Assembly (NCBI GenBank): GCA_950295325.1
Contig: OX485806.1
Span: 57,407,169 to 57,471,168 of the forward strand
Direction of reading: 5' to 3'
DNA from: Polytrichum commune
Taxonomy: Eukaryota; Streptophyta; Polytrichopsida; Polytrichales; Polytrichaceae
DNA length: 64,000 nt
The position numbers and the translations under genes are program-made. Below, piece by piece: positions 48,001-59,464 of the stretch (position 1 is its first letter; the number at the start of each line of letters is the position of its first letter). A model generated the notes under the pieces. That model was not told the origin of the DNA. It saw only the letters and a list, made by a program, of their open reading frames with translations, and did not search any database.

Positions 48001-49293
48001 TTTTTAGAGGTTCTCAACTTTGTCTCTTATGCTTTGTCGGATCCGACAATGCCCTTTAGGCCCAACCTGAGACCTCACAAACATGCACCCCTCAACAATA
48101 TGGCCAGAAATTTGAATCCATAAGATCTAACCAAGGCCACATTAAAGTCAGCCCCTTGCTCAGTTAGCCAAAAATTCAACAATTTCAGACTTCATTAATG
48201 GCCATACTAAAGCTACATTAGAGGTTCTCAACTTGGTCTTAGATGCATTGTCGGATCCGACAATGACCTTTAGGCCTTACCTGAGACCTCACAAACATGC
48301 ACCCCTCAACTATATGGCCAGAAATTTGGATTATAAAGACCACACTAAGGCCACATTAAAGTCAGCCCCCTTCATCAGTTAGCCACAAATTAAACATTTC
48401 AGACCTCATTAATGGCCACACTAAGGCTACATTTAAGTCAACCCCCTAGTTCATATAGCCAAATTTCTAAGTTTTTAGAGGTTCTCAACTTGGTCTTGGA
48501 TGCTTTGTCGGATCCGACAATGCCCTTTAGGCCTTACCTGAGACCTCACAAACATGCACCCCTCAATCATATGGCTAGAAATTTGAATCCCTAAGAACTA
48601 ACTAATGCCTCATTTCAGTCAGCCCCCTTCCTCAGTTAGCCACAAAATCAACACTTTGAGCCTCATTAAAGACCTAACTAAGCCACATCAAAGTCAGCCC
48701 CTTACTCAGTTAGCCACAAAATCAATATTCTGAGACTCATTCAAGACCACATTAAGGCCATAATTAAGTGAACCCACTAGTTCATATAGCCATTTTCTAA
48801 GTTTTTAGAGGTTCTCAACTTTGTCTCTTATGCTTTGTCGGATCCGACAATGCCCTTTAGGCCCAACCTGAGACCTCACAAACATGCACCCCTCAACAAT
48901 ATGGCAAGAATTTTGGATTCCCAAGAACTAACTACTGCCACATTTCAGGCTGCCCCTTACTCAGTTAGCCACAAAATCAATATTGCAGACCTCATTAATG
49001 GCCACACTAAGGCTACATTTAAGTCAACCCACTAATTCATATAGCCAAATTTCCAAGTTTTTATAGGTTCTGAAGTTGGTCTCGGATGGTTTATTGGATC
49101 CGACAATGCCCTTTAGGCCCAACCTGAGACCTCACAAACATGCACCCCTCAACCATATGGACAAAAATTTGTATACTTAGTACCTAAATAAGCTACATCT
49201 TAGTCGCCAACTAGCTCACGACGAGCTCTAAAAGGAATAGATTAAATGGTTTTAAATAAATGAGGAGAACAAATGATGTCTCAACTAACGTAC
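45043..49293. repeat. Repeat-filled intron 6 of element C gene
   Basis: Same repeat family as intron 7. About ten palindromes TTGTCGGATCCGACAA (for example near 45,842, 46,067, 47,448, 47,779, 48,037, 48,250, 48,508 and 48,838), each followed by TGCCCTTTAGGCC and CTGAGACCTCACAAACATGC. A solo LTR is at 46,289-47,261. The position corresponds to intron 6 of element A, also repeat-filled but with a different unit. Confidence 0.87.
46289..47261 (+). mobile_element. Solo LTR of gypsy family 2 inside element C
   Basis: 973 bp, TGTCGC...GCGACA, 5-bp duplication CTGTG (46,284-46,288 and 47,262-47,266). Inserted in intron 6. Confidence 0.93.
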
Positions 49294-50492
49294 CGAAAAA
49301 TTAAGCGCTTGACAATGTTGTCAGAGCCTTTGACATCCTTCCACCACGTCCCCTTTCCGTAGATATCTGAACCTGAAAAGTGACCTATGAACACCTTATC
49401 CCAAAGGTAGATCCACCACTTCTCCAAGTAATATGGCAATGAATCAACTTCGACATCTCCGTCAAGCCCACCCAATGCGTCAAGTATATCAGGTAACTCC
49501 TTGACCACTGCATCCTCAAGCTGTGGATAAATTCAAGGCCAAGATAAGAATCGGCATAGAATGAAGAGTTGATTGGTAAGTAAGGATAAGGAGGATAGAC
49601 GTACCCCTGCCCAGAACGCTGCTTTATTGAGCCAAGGTTTCAAGGTGTCCTCGCTTGCAGGACTTTTGGGGAACCGGATAGCTTCACGATTGAAATTTCC
49701 ACTGTTCCACCACTTTAGCCAACGGACTTTATACTATGGCTCCACAGCAGCTGTGGCAATGAGTTGCAATTTCTCCAATGTCATCTCAATCTTCTTAGAA
49801 TGGTGGCCGCTATAATGCCTAGTAACCTGAAACAAATGTCATCAAAAAAGAAGGCGGAGTAAATTTAATCATGAATTTACGAGAAAGTGCTGAAATGAAT
49901 GCGAGCAATACCGAAGGTATAATTCCGAAGGTTGGTGAGAACCTCTTCCAGGAAGTCTTTTCCAAGGGCCGGGTTTGCGATTGATTGTTGCTTGTTGAAC
50001 TTGTGTCCAAGTTCCTTTGTCGTCTTCTTTATCACAGCGTCCAATACTTCACCCAACCCGTTCCCCGACTGTTCCTCTGGAGGCACTTCCTCCTTGTATA
50101 TTTGGGTAGCCTCATCTACCGCATCGGCTATCTCTTGCTGAACATATATTCTAAATTGTTAGATCACGACTAAAAGTAATGAATGCGAAGTAGAGGGTTG
50201 AGAAATTTGGAGTGACTTACATTGAAAATGAAGGACACCATAAGATCCTGGGTCAGCGGGTACCAAGGGCTCTTGGGGCCTCTGCTCTTGCACGCTTGGA
50301 ATTGCTCCTCGGTCAATAAGGGCTGATAGTAGCTAAGATCATACGAACCGTATTTTTTAATGCGGTGTAGAGTGTGTACGAGGCTAGTTTTAATGTGCGC
50401 GGTTTGGTTAGCCCTGTTGCGGTAGAGACAAATGTCATTAAATGCAAATAAAAAATGAAGGAAACAACGATATGAAAAATTATCATACTTAC

Positions 50493-51229
50493 TTATTGAT
50501 GTCGTGCATTGCGTTAAGGACGTCCCCACGCCCACCCGTTGTGTCCAAGATGACACATTCTGGGCAACCATGCTTCTCGTACGAGAGTGCATCGTCTTTG
50601 TGATCTGTTTCAATACACTCCTTCCAGGCTAACAAGCGATGGTTACCATCATACACAAAGAACATACATCCACTGAGGCTCATCAAGTCTTTATCCTTGC
50701 GCAAAAGAGACTCAAACTTATTATTTTCTGCATTCCATAGGTCTCCCCATTCACGCCTGTCTTTCGCTGAAATGAATCGATTATCTCCGGACTCATTTGT
50801 AGTAGACACATAAAAAGTGGCTGACCCAGCTCGGTATCCAAATTGAAATGCCGACATGAGCTTTGTAATGTTGCTGCGGAAGGTTGGGCGAACCAATGGC
50901 ATGTGAATCAACCTGCACAGGGGGATTCTCATGGAGGACTTTTCCACATGTAGGATTCTCATGCCCTCAACAACTGAAAAGCTATCTTTCTTTAAATTGT
51001 GGCGAATTCGATATTCCATTGCACGAACACCCACATCCGAATCTGCAAGTGAGCCGCAGAGTGGCATCCCGGGTGTCGGCGCCTCGCTACTACCTGGTGT
51101 AAGCCCAGTATTTTGATCACATGACAAGGGAGACCCTTGCTCCCTATGCTCCTCAACACTAAGGGATGACCCAGCGCCAATACGACCCCCAACATCCACA
51201 GACTCACGATCGGCATCCATCTCAACGAT
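50493..51229 (-). CDS. ParB-like domain exon, element C
   Basis: Open 245-codon exon. A variable Ser/Pro/Gly-rich start (MDADRESVDVGG) is followed by MRIPLCRLIHMPLVRP, FQFGYRAG, YVSTTNES, MFFVYDGNHRLLAWKE, CVILDTTG and LNAMHDIN. The DGNHR motif is the clearest sign of the ParB/sulfiredoxin fold. In elements A and B the corresponding region is split into exons 2 and 3, so here an intron was lost or never present. The next exon continues NQTAHIKTSLVHTL, like the helix after the ParB core. Confidence 0.75.
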
Positions 51230-51339
51230 CTGCGGACAACCAATTTATTGAAAGAATGAAGAGCATTCAAATGAACCCAACTTACATTACAATCAACCCC
51301 CCAAAATCCTAAAAAATCAAACCTCATTCATGCCACAGT

Positions 51340-53100
51340 ACTGTCAACCCCCTAGTTCAGATAGCCAGAATTCTACGCTTTTAAGGGTTCTTAAAGCTGT
51401 TTCGGAGGCAATGTCGGATCCGACATAGCCCTTAAAGCCTAACCTAACACCAAACAAATATGGACAACTATACCATATGGCCAGAAATTTGAATAGTTAG
51501 TACCTAACTATGCCCACATTTCAGTCAGCCCACTTATAGAGTTAGCCACGAACTCAACATTTTGAGCCTCACTTAGGACACACTAATGCCTCATCTCAGA
51601 CGCCCCCTAGTTCATATAGCCAAATTTCTAAGTTTTTAGAGGTTCTCAAATTGGTCTTGGATGCTTTGTCGGATCCGACAATACCATTTAGGCCTAAGCT
51701 GAGACTTAACAAACATGCACCCTCAACAGTATGGCCAGAAATTTGAAAACTTAGTACATAACTAAAACCACATTCAAGTCAGCCCCCTTACTCAGTTAGC
51801 CACAAAATCAATATTCTGATCCTTATTCCAGACAACATTCAGGCCACATTTAAGTGAACCCACTAGTTCATTTAGCCATTTTCTAACTTTATAGAGGTTC
51901 TCAACTTGGTCTCTTATGCCTTGTCGGATCCGACAATGCCCATTAGGCGTAACCTGAGACCTCACAAACATGCACCCATCAACTATATGGCCAGAAATTT
52001 GGATTATAAAGACCTAACTAAGGCCACATTAAAGTCAGCCCCCTTACTCAATTAGCCACAAAATCAACATTTCATACCTAAGTAATTGACACACTAAGGC
52101 TACATTTCAGTCAACCCCCTAGTTCATATAGCCAAATTTCCAAGTTTTTAGAGGTTCTCAACTTGGTCTTGGATGCTTTGTCGGATCCGACAATGCCCTA
52201 TAGGCCTTACCTGAGACCTCACAAACATGCACCCCTCAACCATATGGCCAGAAATTTGGATTATAAAGACCTAACTAAGGCCACATTAAAGTCAATTCAC
52301 TTATGGAATTAGCCACAAAATGAATTTTTCAGACCTCATTCAAGGCCACACTAAGCCAACTTTATAAGTTTTTAGAGGTTCTCAACTTGGTCTTGGATGC
52401 TTTGTCGGATCCGACAATGCCCTATAGGCCTTACCTGAGACCTCACAAACATGCACCCCTCAACCATATGGCCAGAAATTTGGATTATAAAGACCTAACT
52501 AAGGCCACATTAAAGTCAATTCACTTATGGAGTTAGCCACAAATTCGACAATTTCAGCCTCATTCAAAACCTAACTAAGGCCACATCAAAGTCAACCCCT
52601 ACTCAGTTACCCACATTCCAAGTATTGTGAGGTTCTCAGGCTGGTCTTGGATGCTTTGTCGGATCCGACAATGCCCTCTAGGCCTAACCTGTGGCCTCCC
52701 AAACATGCACCCCTCAACCACATGGCCAGAAATTTGAATCCCTAAGTACTAACTAAGGCCATTTCAGTCTGCCCCCTTACTCAGTTAGCATGAAAATGAA
52801 CACTTTGAGCCTCATTAAAGACCTAACTAAGCCACATCTAAGTCAGCCCCTTACTCAGTTATCCACAAAATCAACATCTCACACCTCATTCAATAACTAA
52901 CTAAGGCCACATTTAAGTCAACCCACTATTTCATGTAGCCAAATTTCTAAGTATTTAGAGGTTCTCAACTTGGTCTTCGATGCTTTGTCGGATCCGACAA
53001 TGCCCTTTAGGCCTTACCTGAGACCTCACAAACAAGCACCCCTCACTTCATATGATGACTACATAATTCATATAACCACAAAATAAACCTTTTTGACCTC
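51340..53100. repeat. Repeat-filled intron 1 of element C gene
   Basis: Same units as introns 6 and 7, with seven or eight GTCGGATCCGAC palindromes (near 51,416, 51,669, 51,924, 52,180, 52,406, 52,661 and 52,988). Confidence 0.87.
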
Positions 53101-53568
53101 ACCTGAGACCTCTCCACGAGGCGACCACTGCCCTCCCCTCGAATCCCTCCCCCTCTCCAAATTGAGGCTGCAACCTTGAACTCTGTGTTCACTCCTCGTA
53201 TTTGGAGGAATACCCTATTTTTGAGGTTTGTTGTAATGCGGGGAACGATGGTATGTTACTGTTGCGTCAGTCTTGTTCCCTTCCTCTTCCGAGTCATTGT
53301 GACCACCCTTTGCATTGTGAGTGCTTCCACATGCCCACACTTGCTGCCTTGTTTACCTCACGATTACTACCCCTAATTTCTAGTGCATATATATTAACAA
53401 TGTCTAGTGCCAAACTTGCAATGATACGACAAAGCATCGAAAATATCATTACTCGAATGCATAGGATAGTTTCCTCTCATGCCATAATGTTTCCTTTCAA
53501 GCCAACTATACACGGGACTCATAAAATTTAAATAAATTCAAACTAAATGTAATGTAAGCAGAGCATAC

Positions 53569-53847
53569 CTTAATTTCTTCATTGTCCAAGGAGGTGTCTT
53601 CCTCTCCTAATGAGAATAACCTAATGGGAGCAACCTCCGCCTTTTCAAATGACTCAACATTTCGTTTTGAACGACTGTGATTAGCTTTTGTTGAATTATC
53701 CCCTTTTCTTCCCATGGTTGACCTCAATTTGTACAGGGTCACTACCTTATCTATAGTAGCGAACCTCTCCTTTCTCTCAATGCGCCTCTGTTTCTCATTA
53801 GTCTTCCTCTCTTCTCGATCTGCTCTCGCTCTTGACCGAGTGTTCAT
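53569..53847 (-). CDS. Exon 1 of element C gene
   Basis: 93 codons from ATG 53,847 to a GTATGC donor, phase 0. Arg/Lys/Glu-rich start (NTRSRARADREERKTNEKQR) then mixed polar. Little identity with exon 1 of A and B but the same charge pattern, position and phase. Probably a nuclear-localising N-terminus. Confidence 0.6.
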
Positions 53848-54420
53848 CTCTAACCATGCTCAAGCATCTATGCGCCATCATTATGTTCCTATTGTTTTGG
53901 ATTTAGATAATTAACCTGCAGTTTCCTTATTTATTCCTTGGTTTATGCACACTCCATTCAAACACTAAAAAAGGCGCCACTATTGTCTATTCTACCTAAT
54001 CGGTGTCAGCTATATTGTTGTGATTAAGGGATGACTACTATTGTAGTACATCCTATTCATACATGACACTGGTTTTCTAGAATTTACATAAATAACTATT
54101 GATTATTAATTGATCTAGCGGGTTATCATATATTCGGACATTGCAGTCCACCCTAGGTGTATATAATACCCGATTACTTGTACTTGGCTGATATAATTTG
54201 GAGTATCGTGACCTACTTGCCGCTCTCTTTCAGACTCCTTGGTTTAGGGTGTTACACATTTAGAAGTATCATTCATGTTTTCCTTCATAGATCATCCGTC
54301 GTTTGGATCTTGTCCATCATCGTTGTCTTTGGCAATGCATTTCTAATATAAAGGTATCCCACTATGTCGAGAAACCTCTTTCATATTTCCGTCATCGTGC
54401 AAGTCCTCATTCCCCTCATC
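53848..54420. other. Divergent promoter interval of element C
   Basis: About 570 bp between the minus-strand ParB-methyltransferase gene and the plus-strand transposase. AT-rich, no ORF I would support, no palindrome array (unlike element B). Confidence 0.5.
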
Positions 54421-57400
54421 ATGGCTCATGTGCCTGCTAACGGAGAAGTGCCCATGGCAATCCTCTATGCTGATGGACAGAGAGTCCCACTTACCTTTCG
54501 GATGGAGGACAGCGGTCTAGCTTACGTGACGTCCCAGCGTTTGAGTAGTCGGTTCGGTTTCAGAGAGGACACTATTAATGTTGAGGAGGATATATTTTTG
54601 ATGTTCTCACGTCAGAACTTACACACACCCTTGGTCGCATTTCGCATCGAGATGAGAACAATAACATGTTTTGGACTCTTCATCCAGGTAGTTACCGAGT
54701 CTATGGCCTCACTGAATCTCAGATGGCTGCTTCTACTGAGATCCTCACTCCTCGCTCTTCCTCTACCTGCACCATTCAAACTCCTATGCCACGTGATGAG
54801 AAGGTCAAGCTCGAGCCCGGTCTCGAGACGCCTATTGTAGAGAACTCTAGAGTAGAATCTGTAATTACGCTTTCTTCCGATGACGAGGTCAGTCCCACCA
54901 AGCCCCCGCCTCAGGTTATAGTTGGTGGGGACCCTCCTAAAGTATATCCTTTGTCGCAAGATACTGTTAGCATAGTACCATTTCTTAAAAAACTTGCAGG
55001 AATGCCTGGGAGAAAAAACATTCTTAAAAAATTAGACTACTCGGTGATTAGACACGAGAGGGTAGACTACCTTCCTGCTGTGTTTGATGGTGCGGTTATA
55101 TTTGAGTTGCCACCCACTGGTCACACGGCCGCACGGTCACAGGCCAAATCAATGCAGGGAATGGACAAGCGATACGACGGCCATGTATGGACGAAGACCA
55201 TCACCACCAACATCACAAACGAATTTGGTTTGTCCTTCCGTTCTTCCGCATGCGTTGGACACCTGCGTTGCAACAACAAGGAGTGCGAATATTTGATCCG
55301 CCGACCTCGCATTTTCCAAGTCAACGAAACAGAGTTTGAAGGTTGTACCTTCCAAGCCTTTGTAGTGGATCGAGCACCCCCCCTGACTCTACGCTTGTTT
55401 GCAAGGTATGTAAAGAGCCCCCAACATGTATTGCTACATGTGGGGCGAAAATTTATTATGTTGCTGGCAAAAACAATCACACAAGAGCGTGCATCCACAT
55501 TGGAACTCACGATCACCCTGTCAAGGTGGGCGACTACAGAGACACTAAGGCTGAGATCAGTGGCCTAATTGAAGAACAGATCGAGAAGACTCCCCAGGCT
55601 ACCAAGAGTGCAGTGGTGCTGGAGGCTAGCAAAGTTCTAATTGGCAATTATCTTCTTCAACCTGATGATGTGCCACCAAAGAAGCTTAGTCTAGAGGAAC
55701 TTGTTCCTGTACTTGACCGATGCAAGGACATGGCTTCCCCGAACATCCGCAACAAGGTCATGAGTTTCCGTTTCCTCAGAAGGTATGGTGTCATGGACTC
55801 TATCACCAAACTTCGCGGAATCAGTTTATGGGCCATTGTTCAGGAGAACAAATTCCTTGGTCAAGGGGCTGATCTTGATAAGGTTTTTGTCTTCAAGATG
55901 TCGGAAGTTGGGCCTGGTAGTGGGGTAGACTTGGTCAAGCGTATGCAGCCCGACGAAGATCTGGAGAATGCTTGGATGATGTTCGACCATGTGAAACGGG
56001 TTAGACAATGGACCACAATGGCATGCCACGTGTATGACTCCATGTATTGTCGTGTCATGACCATTGCAAGCTGTGACATGCAATCGGAGGACTGTGATGC
56101 CCAGATCGTTTTCTGGAAGAATCTCAATGCTGTGATGGAGAGGAATGGTGTTGTCCATACCAACTTCAAGGGTTTCATGGCCGACAGCGCCCAGGCCAAT
56201 TGGAATGAAGTTCGGGTCATATATGGCAACGGGAAGAAGGAGGACCGCATGGATGACCGGGAGAGAACCTGTCAATTTCACTGGACCCAGTCTATGGTTA
56301 AGTATACCGAGAAGTACATTCCCGAAGAATTCAAGGAGCAGCACAAGAAGATGTGCCACCAGTATAGGACGGCGAGGACCATGGACGAAGCAGAGAGTAT
56401 GTACCACGGGCTACATGCATGGTGGGTATCTGCCGGGGCAGTGACAGAGAAGGCCCTAAACAAACTAGAGCTCTGGCTTGCATTCTGGCACTACCGTTAT
56501 CGCCAATGGGGAGGCTTCATGACCGGGGTATGTTTTCCCAATACATTTCATTTTATTTTCATTCTTTTCAATGTGCTCTTATCTCAAACAACTCTTCTGT
56601 AATCTCTAATTGCTTCCAAAAATTTTATCGCAGAAATTTACAGAAGAAGAACTAGCAGAAATGCCTTCATGTAATCTCGCTGAATCAATACACAACAAGT
56701 GGCTTCAAGCCTCTGGGAACAACGGCGGCGACCTCTACGTTGCTACAGTTGACGACTTCGTTCGAGGCTTCCTACAAGTTGTCAATTACACCAGTTCCTC
56801 AAAGGTGACGTGGGCAAAACATGCCCTACAAAGAAAGAGCTGAAACTAAGGATGGCAGAGCGTAGGGCGAAGCAAACAGGTAATCCTTTAGTGCTTGAAG
56901 ACCCCATGATGGACATGCCTGGAGCAGATGAATTTTGTACCCGTATTCCTGGCATGGCTGGAGAAGAGGTATTCGGGTCCTCGAAGCGGAAGGCATATCT
57001 GCCTCTTGGAGCTGAAGAGGAGTCTCATCGGTCTGACAAGGTTAACTTCTCACATCCAAGAGGTTCAGGACGTGCTGTGAGGGCTCATCCTGTGCAGATG
57101 CCCATCATTCTTCAAGATACTGAAGATGATACGATCGTCCAAGATATTCATCATGAGCCTGAGCCTGAGAACATCCCTGCGTCCTCGCCGAACGAGGGGG
57201 GATCCGTCATGTCAGTGTTGTTGAAGAGACAAAGGTTGACGTCAAGGAGTGGCACATATCAAGACTCCCCAAGACCTCGGCGAAGTGCTGCTGGGCCCAG
57301 AGAGCTGTCACGAAGAAGAAGTGTACTGAGAGAATTGTGAGAGGCGCCAATTTCACCGCCGCGCCTACCTACACCGGAGTTTGGACTAATATACGCAGGA

Positions 57401-58119
57401 ACTAATCTGAGAGGACAAAATTCTTCTTCTGCTCCAATGACATTGACCGGTGCGTGAAGGGTACAAGGCGCAAATGGGTTGCTCAGCACTCAGCATACCA
57501 TGAAATGCCGCCGATTCCAGACGTTTGGCCGGTGAAGCTAGGCAAAAACCTCAAGCCTACTGAAATTCTTGCCCTTGAAGCGGCTGGATTCCAGCTCCCG
57601 TTGAAAAAGCCGGTCTCTCCAAGACGTTTGTTCTCTTCTGCTCCGCCGCCTGCAAATCTGAGCGCGGTACCCGTTCCTGCAGAACCAGACCGCTATCCTG
57701 GCAAGAGAGACGACAAGATTGTGAAACGCACTGCCACTCGCCCAAATCCCCCGCAACGACTCTCCATGGCCTCCTCCGACTCTTTGAAAGCTTGCATCCG
57801 TTCCATCAATATGATACCTCATCCAGGACATGGTTGCATTATCGGGTTGGATTCGGGTGTTTCTCCTACCATCACACAGTATCAGGTCACCATCAGTTCT
57901 TTCGTAGGTTGCACTTGCCCTGCATTCAAGAAGACGATGACCAAGTTCCGAGGGAAGACCCAATTCTCTTATTGCAAGCATGTGTATTTCATATTTTTGA
58001 AGGTTTGCAACCGTCATCCCGAGGCCGACCTTTTCATTCACGCGCCTACCTTTAGCTTCAACGAGGTCAAGCTAGTCCTAGAAAGCGGACTCTTGACTCA
58101 CCCTTTGGCTAAAAACTAG
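54421..58119 (+). pseudogene. MULE transposase, element C
   Basis: Exon 1 about 54,421-56,527, intron 56,528-56,633, exon 2 56,634-58,119 (TAG). Domains as in copy B: MPGRKNILKKLDY; MDKRYDGHVWTKTITTNITN with a Cys/His module; zinc finger CKVCKEPPTC...HIGTHDHPV; DDE core with SEDCDAQIVFW, FMADSAQANWNEV and CQFHW; AESIHNKWLQAS; SWIM finger CTCPAF...YCKH (57,910-57,981). It has tryptophan at the site where A and B have TAG. Damage: frameshifts near 54,640, in a C7 run at 55,377-55,383 and near 56,785, and a TAA at 57,403-57,405. Few changes, so inactivation looks recent. An N-terminal ~75-residue extension (MAHVPANGEV...) was not found in B. Confidence 0.88.
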
Positions 58120-58229
58120 GAGGCAACCTACAAACATCCTAGATTCTTTTCAATGGACGGTGTCCATTCAAAATTCCCTTGTCATTACATGTACTTAGTC
58201 AGCAAGACAATATTCATAATATATTTTTC

Positions 58230-58235
58230 AATAAA
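58230..58235 (+). terminator. Possible poly(A) signal of transposase C
   Basis: AATAAA 111 bp after the transposase stop. Position is plausible; no experimental support. Confidence 0.35.
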
Positions 58236-58440
58236 AAGTGTTTTGTCATTCATACTATATAGACTATGCACGGCTACCTAAACCCTTACTAGCAGCTTAG
58301 GCAGAAAATATATATTTACAAGATTGCCTAAATTTTCTGGAAATACATTCAAGCATCAACAATTTAAGATACATGACGTTTCTCTTCGGCCTCTAGCGCA
58401 TTCAAGTGACTCTTCATCTGTAGCTCTACTCCGCATAGAA

Positions 58441-58564
58441 TACACAAAATGTAGTGAACTATGAAAGGAATATGGTTGAAAGAGATATGGCCAAATTCGA
58501 GTCATCGAATTTGGACACACCTCTTTCAACCATGTTCCTTTCATAGTTCACTACATTTTGTGTA
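58441..58564. repeat. Long hairpin (foldback) between convergent genes
   Basis: Arms of 44 bp (TACACAAAATGTAGTGAACT... and its complement) with a single mismatch, and an inner 10-bp pair CCAAATTCGA / TCGAATTTGG around GTCA. Sits between the 3' ends of transposase C and ORF2 C. Absent from the short interval in B, so it is either a MITE (ends TACACAAAATG, possible TA duplication) or a later addition. Confidence 0.8.
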
Positions 58565-58677
58565 CTCTTATCTCTTCCGAATCCCTCATTTCCAAGAACC
58601 GTCACCGCCAAAACCAATTGCAATAATTGATTAATATAATAAAGGTATGATTACAATGCTTCCTATGTCTATCAACT

Positions 58678-59133
58678 CTATTTCCGTTTCACATACTTCT
58701 TGGATGAATCCGAGGAAGGTGGACCCGGTCTAAGCAAATTCATATAAGAAAATGTTTTATCTCTCTTTCGATCCTTCAACGGTAGATGATGCGGCGGCAA
58801 GGCTCTCATCCGTTCGCAAAATGAAAGAGACTTCGAAGATTCCCCTACAACCTTCACCTCCTCCTCCTCCGTTTTGTTCGATTTGTCTTCATCCAAATCA
58901 GCGTCCTTCTCCGGCACATCTTCCTACCTCTTTTCTTTTTGCTCCTCCCGCGTCCTCCACCTCCATGCTTGTGTAGACTGCGAAAATGGAGTCAGGTCGT
59001 AGTCATCACTACTTCGATTTCCAGCAGCAAACGAAAATTCCGGCGATAAATTAACCGAAATATGAGGATCTGCTAGACTCCTAATTTCCTTATCCCATCC
59101 TAATCCAACAAACATATCTCTCTCATCACCCAT
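58678..59133 (-). pseudogene. Element C ORF2, MULE accessory protein
   Basis: Homologue of 26,483-26,980: shares MF.GLGW.KEIRSL, the STQAWRWR motif, EKDADL, VKVVGESSKSLSF and the basic end VKRK-TAG. ATG at 59,133. One in-frame TAG at 58,924-58,926 separates the N-terminal third; the rest is open for 80 codons. Convergent with the transposase, 559 bp apart. Same uncertain function as copy B. Confidence 0.75.
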
Positions 59134-59464
59134 TGTATGCAAATGTATATACAATGATGTTGGGTATGAGTCCAATATATAATCTATTCGGCCACATACG
59201 ATAATTGCTAAAGTCCAAGATATAGAGTAGACTCACATATAAGACAAAGAAAAAAGTGATGAATGAAAACGAAGGAAGTTTATTATTTTGATTCCTTTGT
59301 ATTTTGATTGATTCATTCTTCAATTACACCAATCTCCGAAAATCCATTTTCATTGATTTTTTCTTGTGATCATCCTTGGTTTTAATAATTCAACCACCTC
59401 ACGGTTTCCAAATTTAATGAGACCATTCCAAATTCAGGGCCATATTTTAAATTTTATGACCTAT
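59134..59464 (-). other. Leader and subterminal region of ORF2 C
   Basis: AT-rich, no ORF. TATATGTGAGTC near 59,235 is shared with the element B leader. Confidence 0.45.

Larger units (their letters stand above)
40072..53847 (-). pseudogene. ParB-like / DNA methyltransferase fusion gene, element C
   Basis: Most complete copy. Exons: 53847-53569, 51229-50493, 50413-50221, 50137-49943, 49826-49605, 49520-49294, 45042-43790, 40656-40449, 40351-40072 (TGA). Phases agree with element A. Order of parts: basic N-terminus; ParB-like domain (VYDGNHRLLAW); a Trp-rich middle (WLKWWN, LNKAAFW); linker; methyltransferase with motif IV-like ADLVIADIPEN, then DDGALLLFHPDD, RGPREKD, and motif I VVVDVNAGIG / TCIHAC followed by GRHVVALEED. 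Putting motif IV before motif I is the order of permuted N4/N6 MTases. Two in-frame TAGs (49,734-49,736; 44,763-44,765) break an otherwise open frame. ParB plus N4/N6 methylase fusions are known from bacteria and phages; I know of none described in plant MULEs. Confidence 0.8.
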
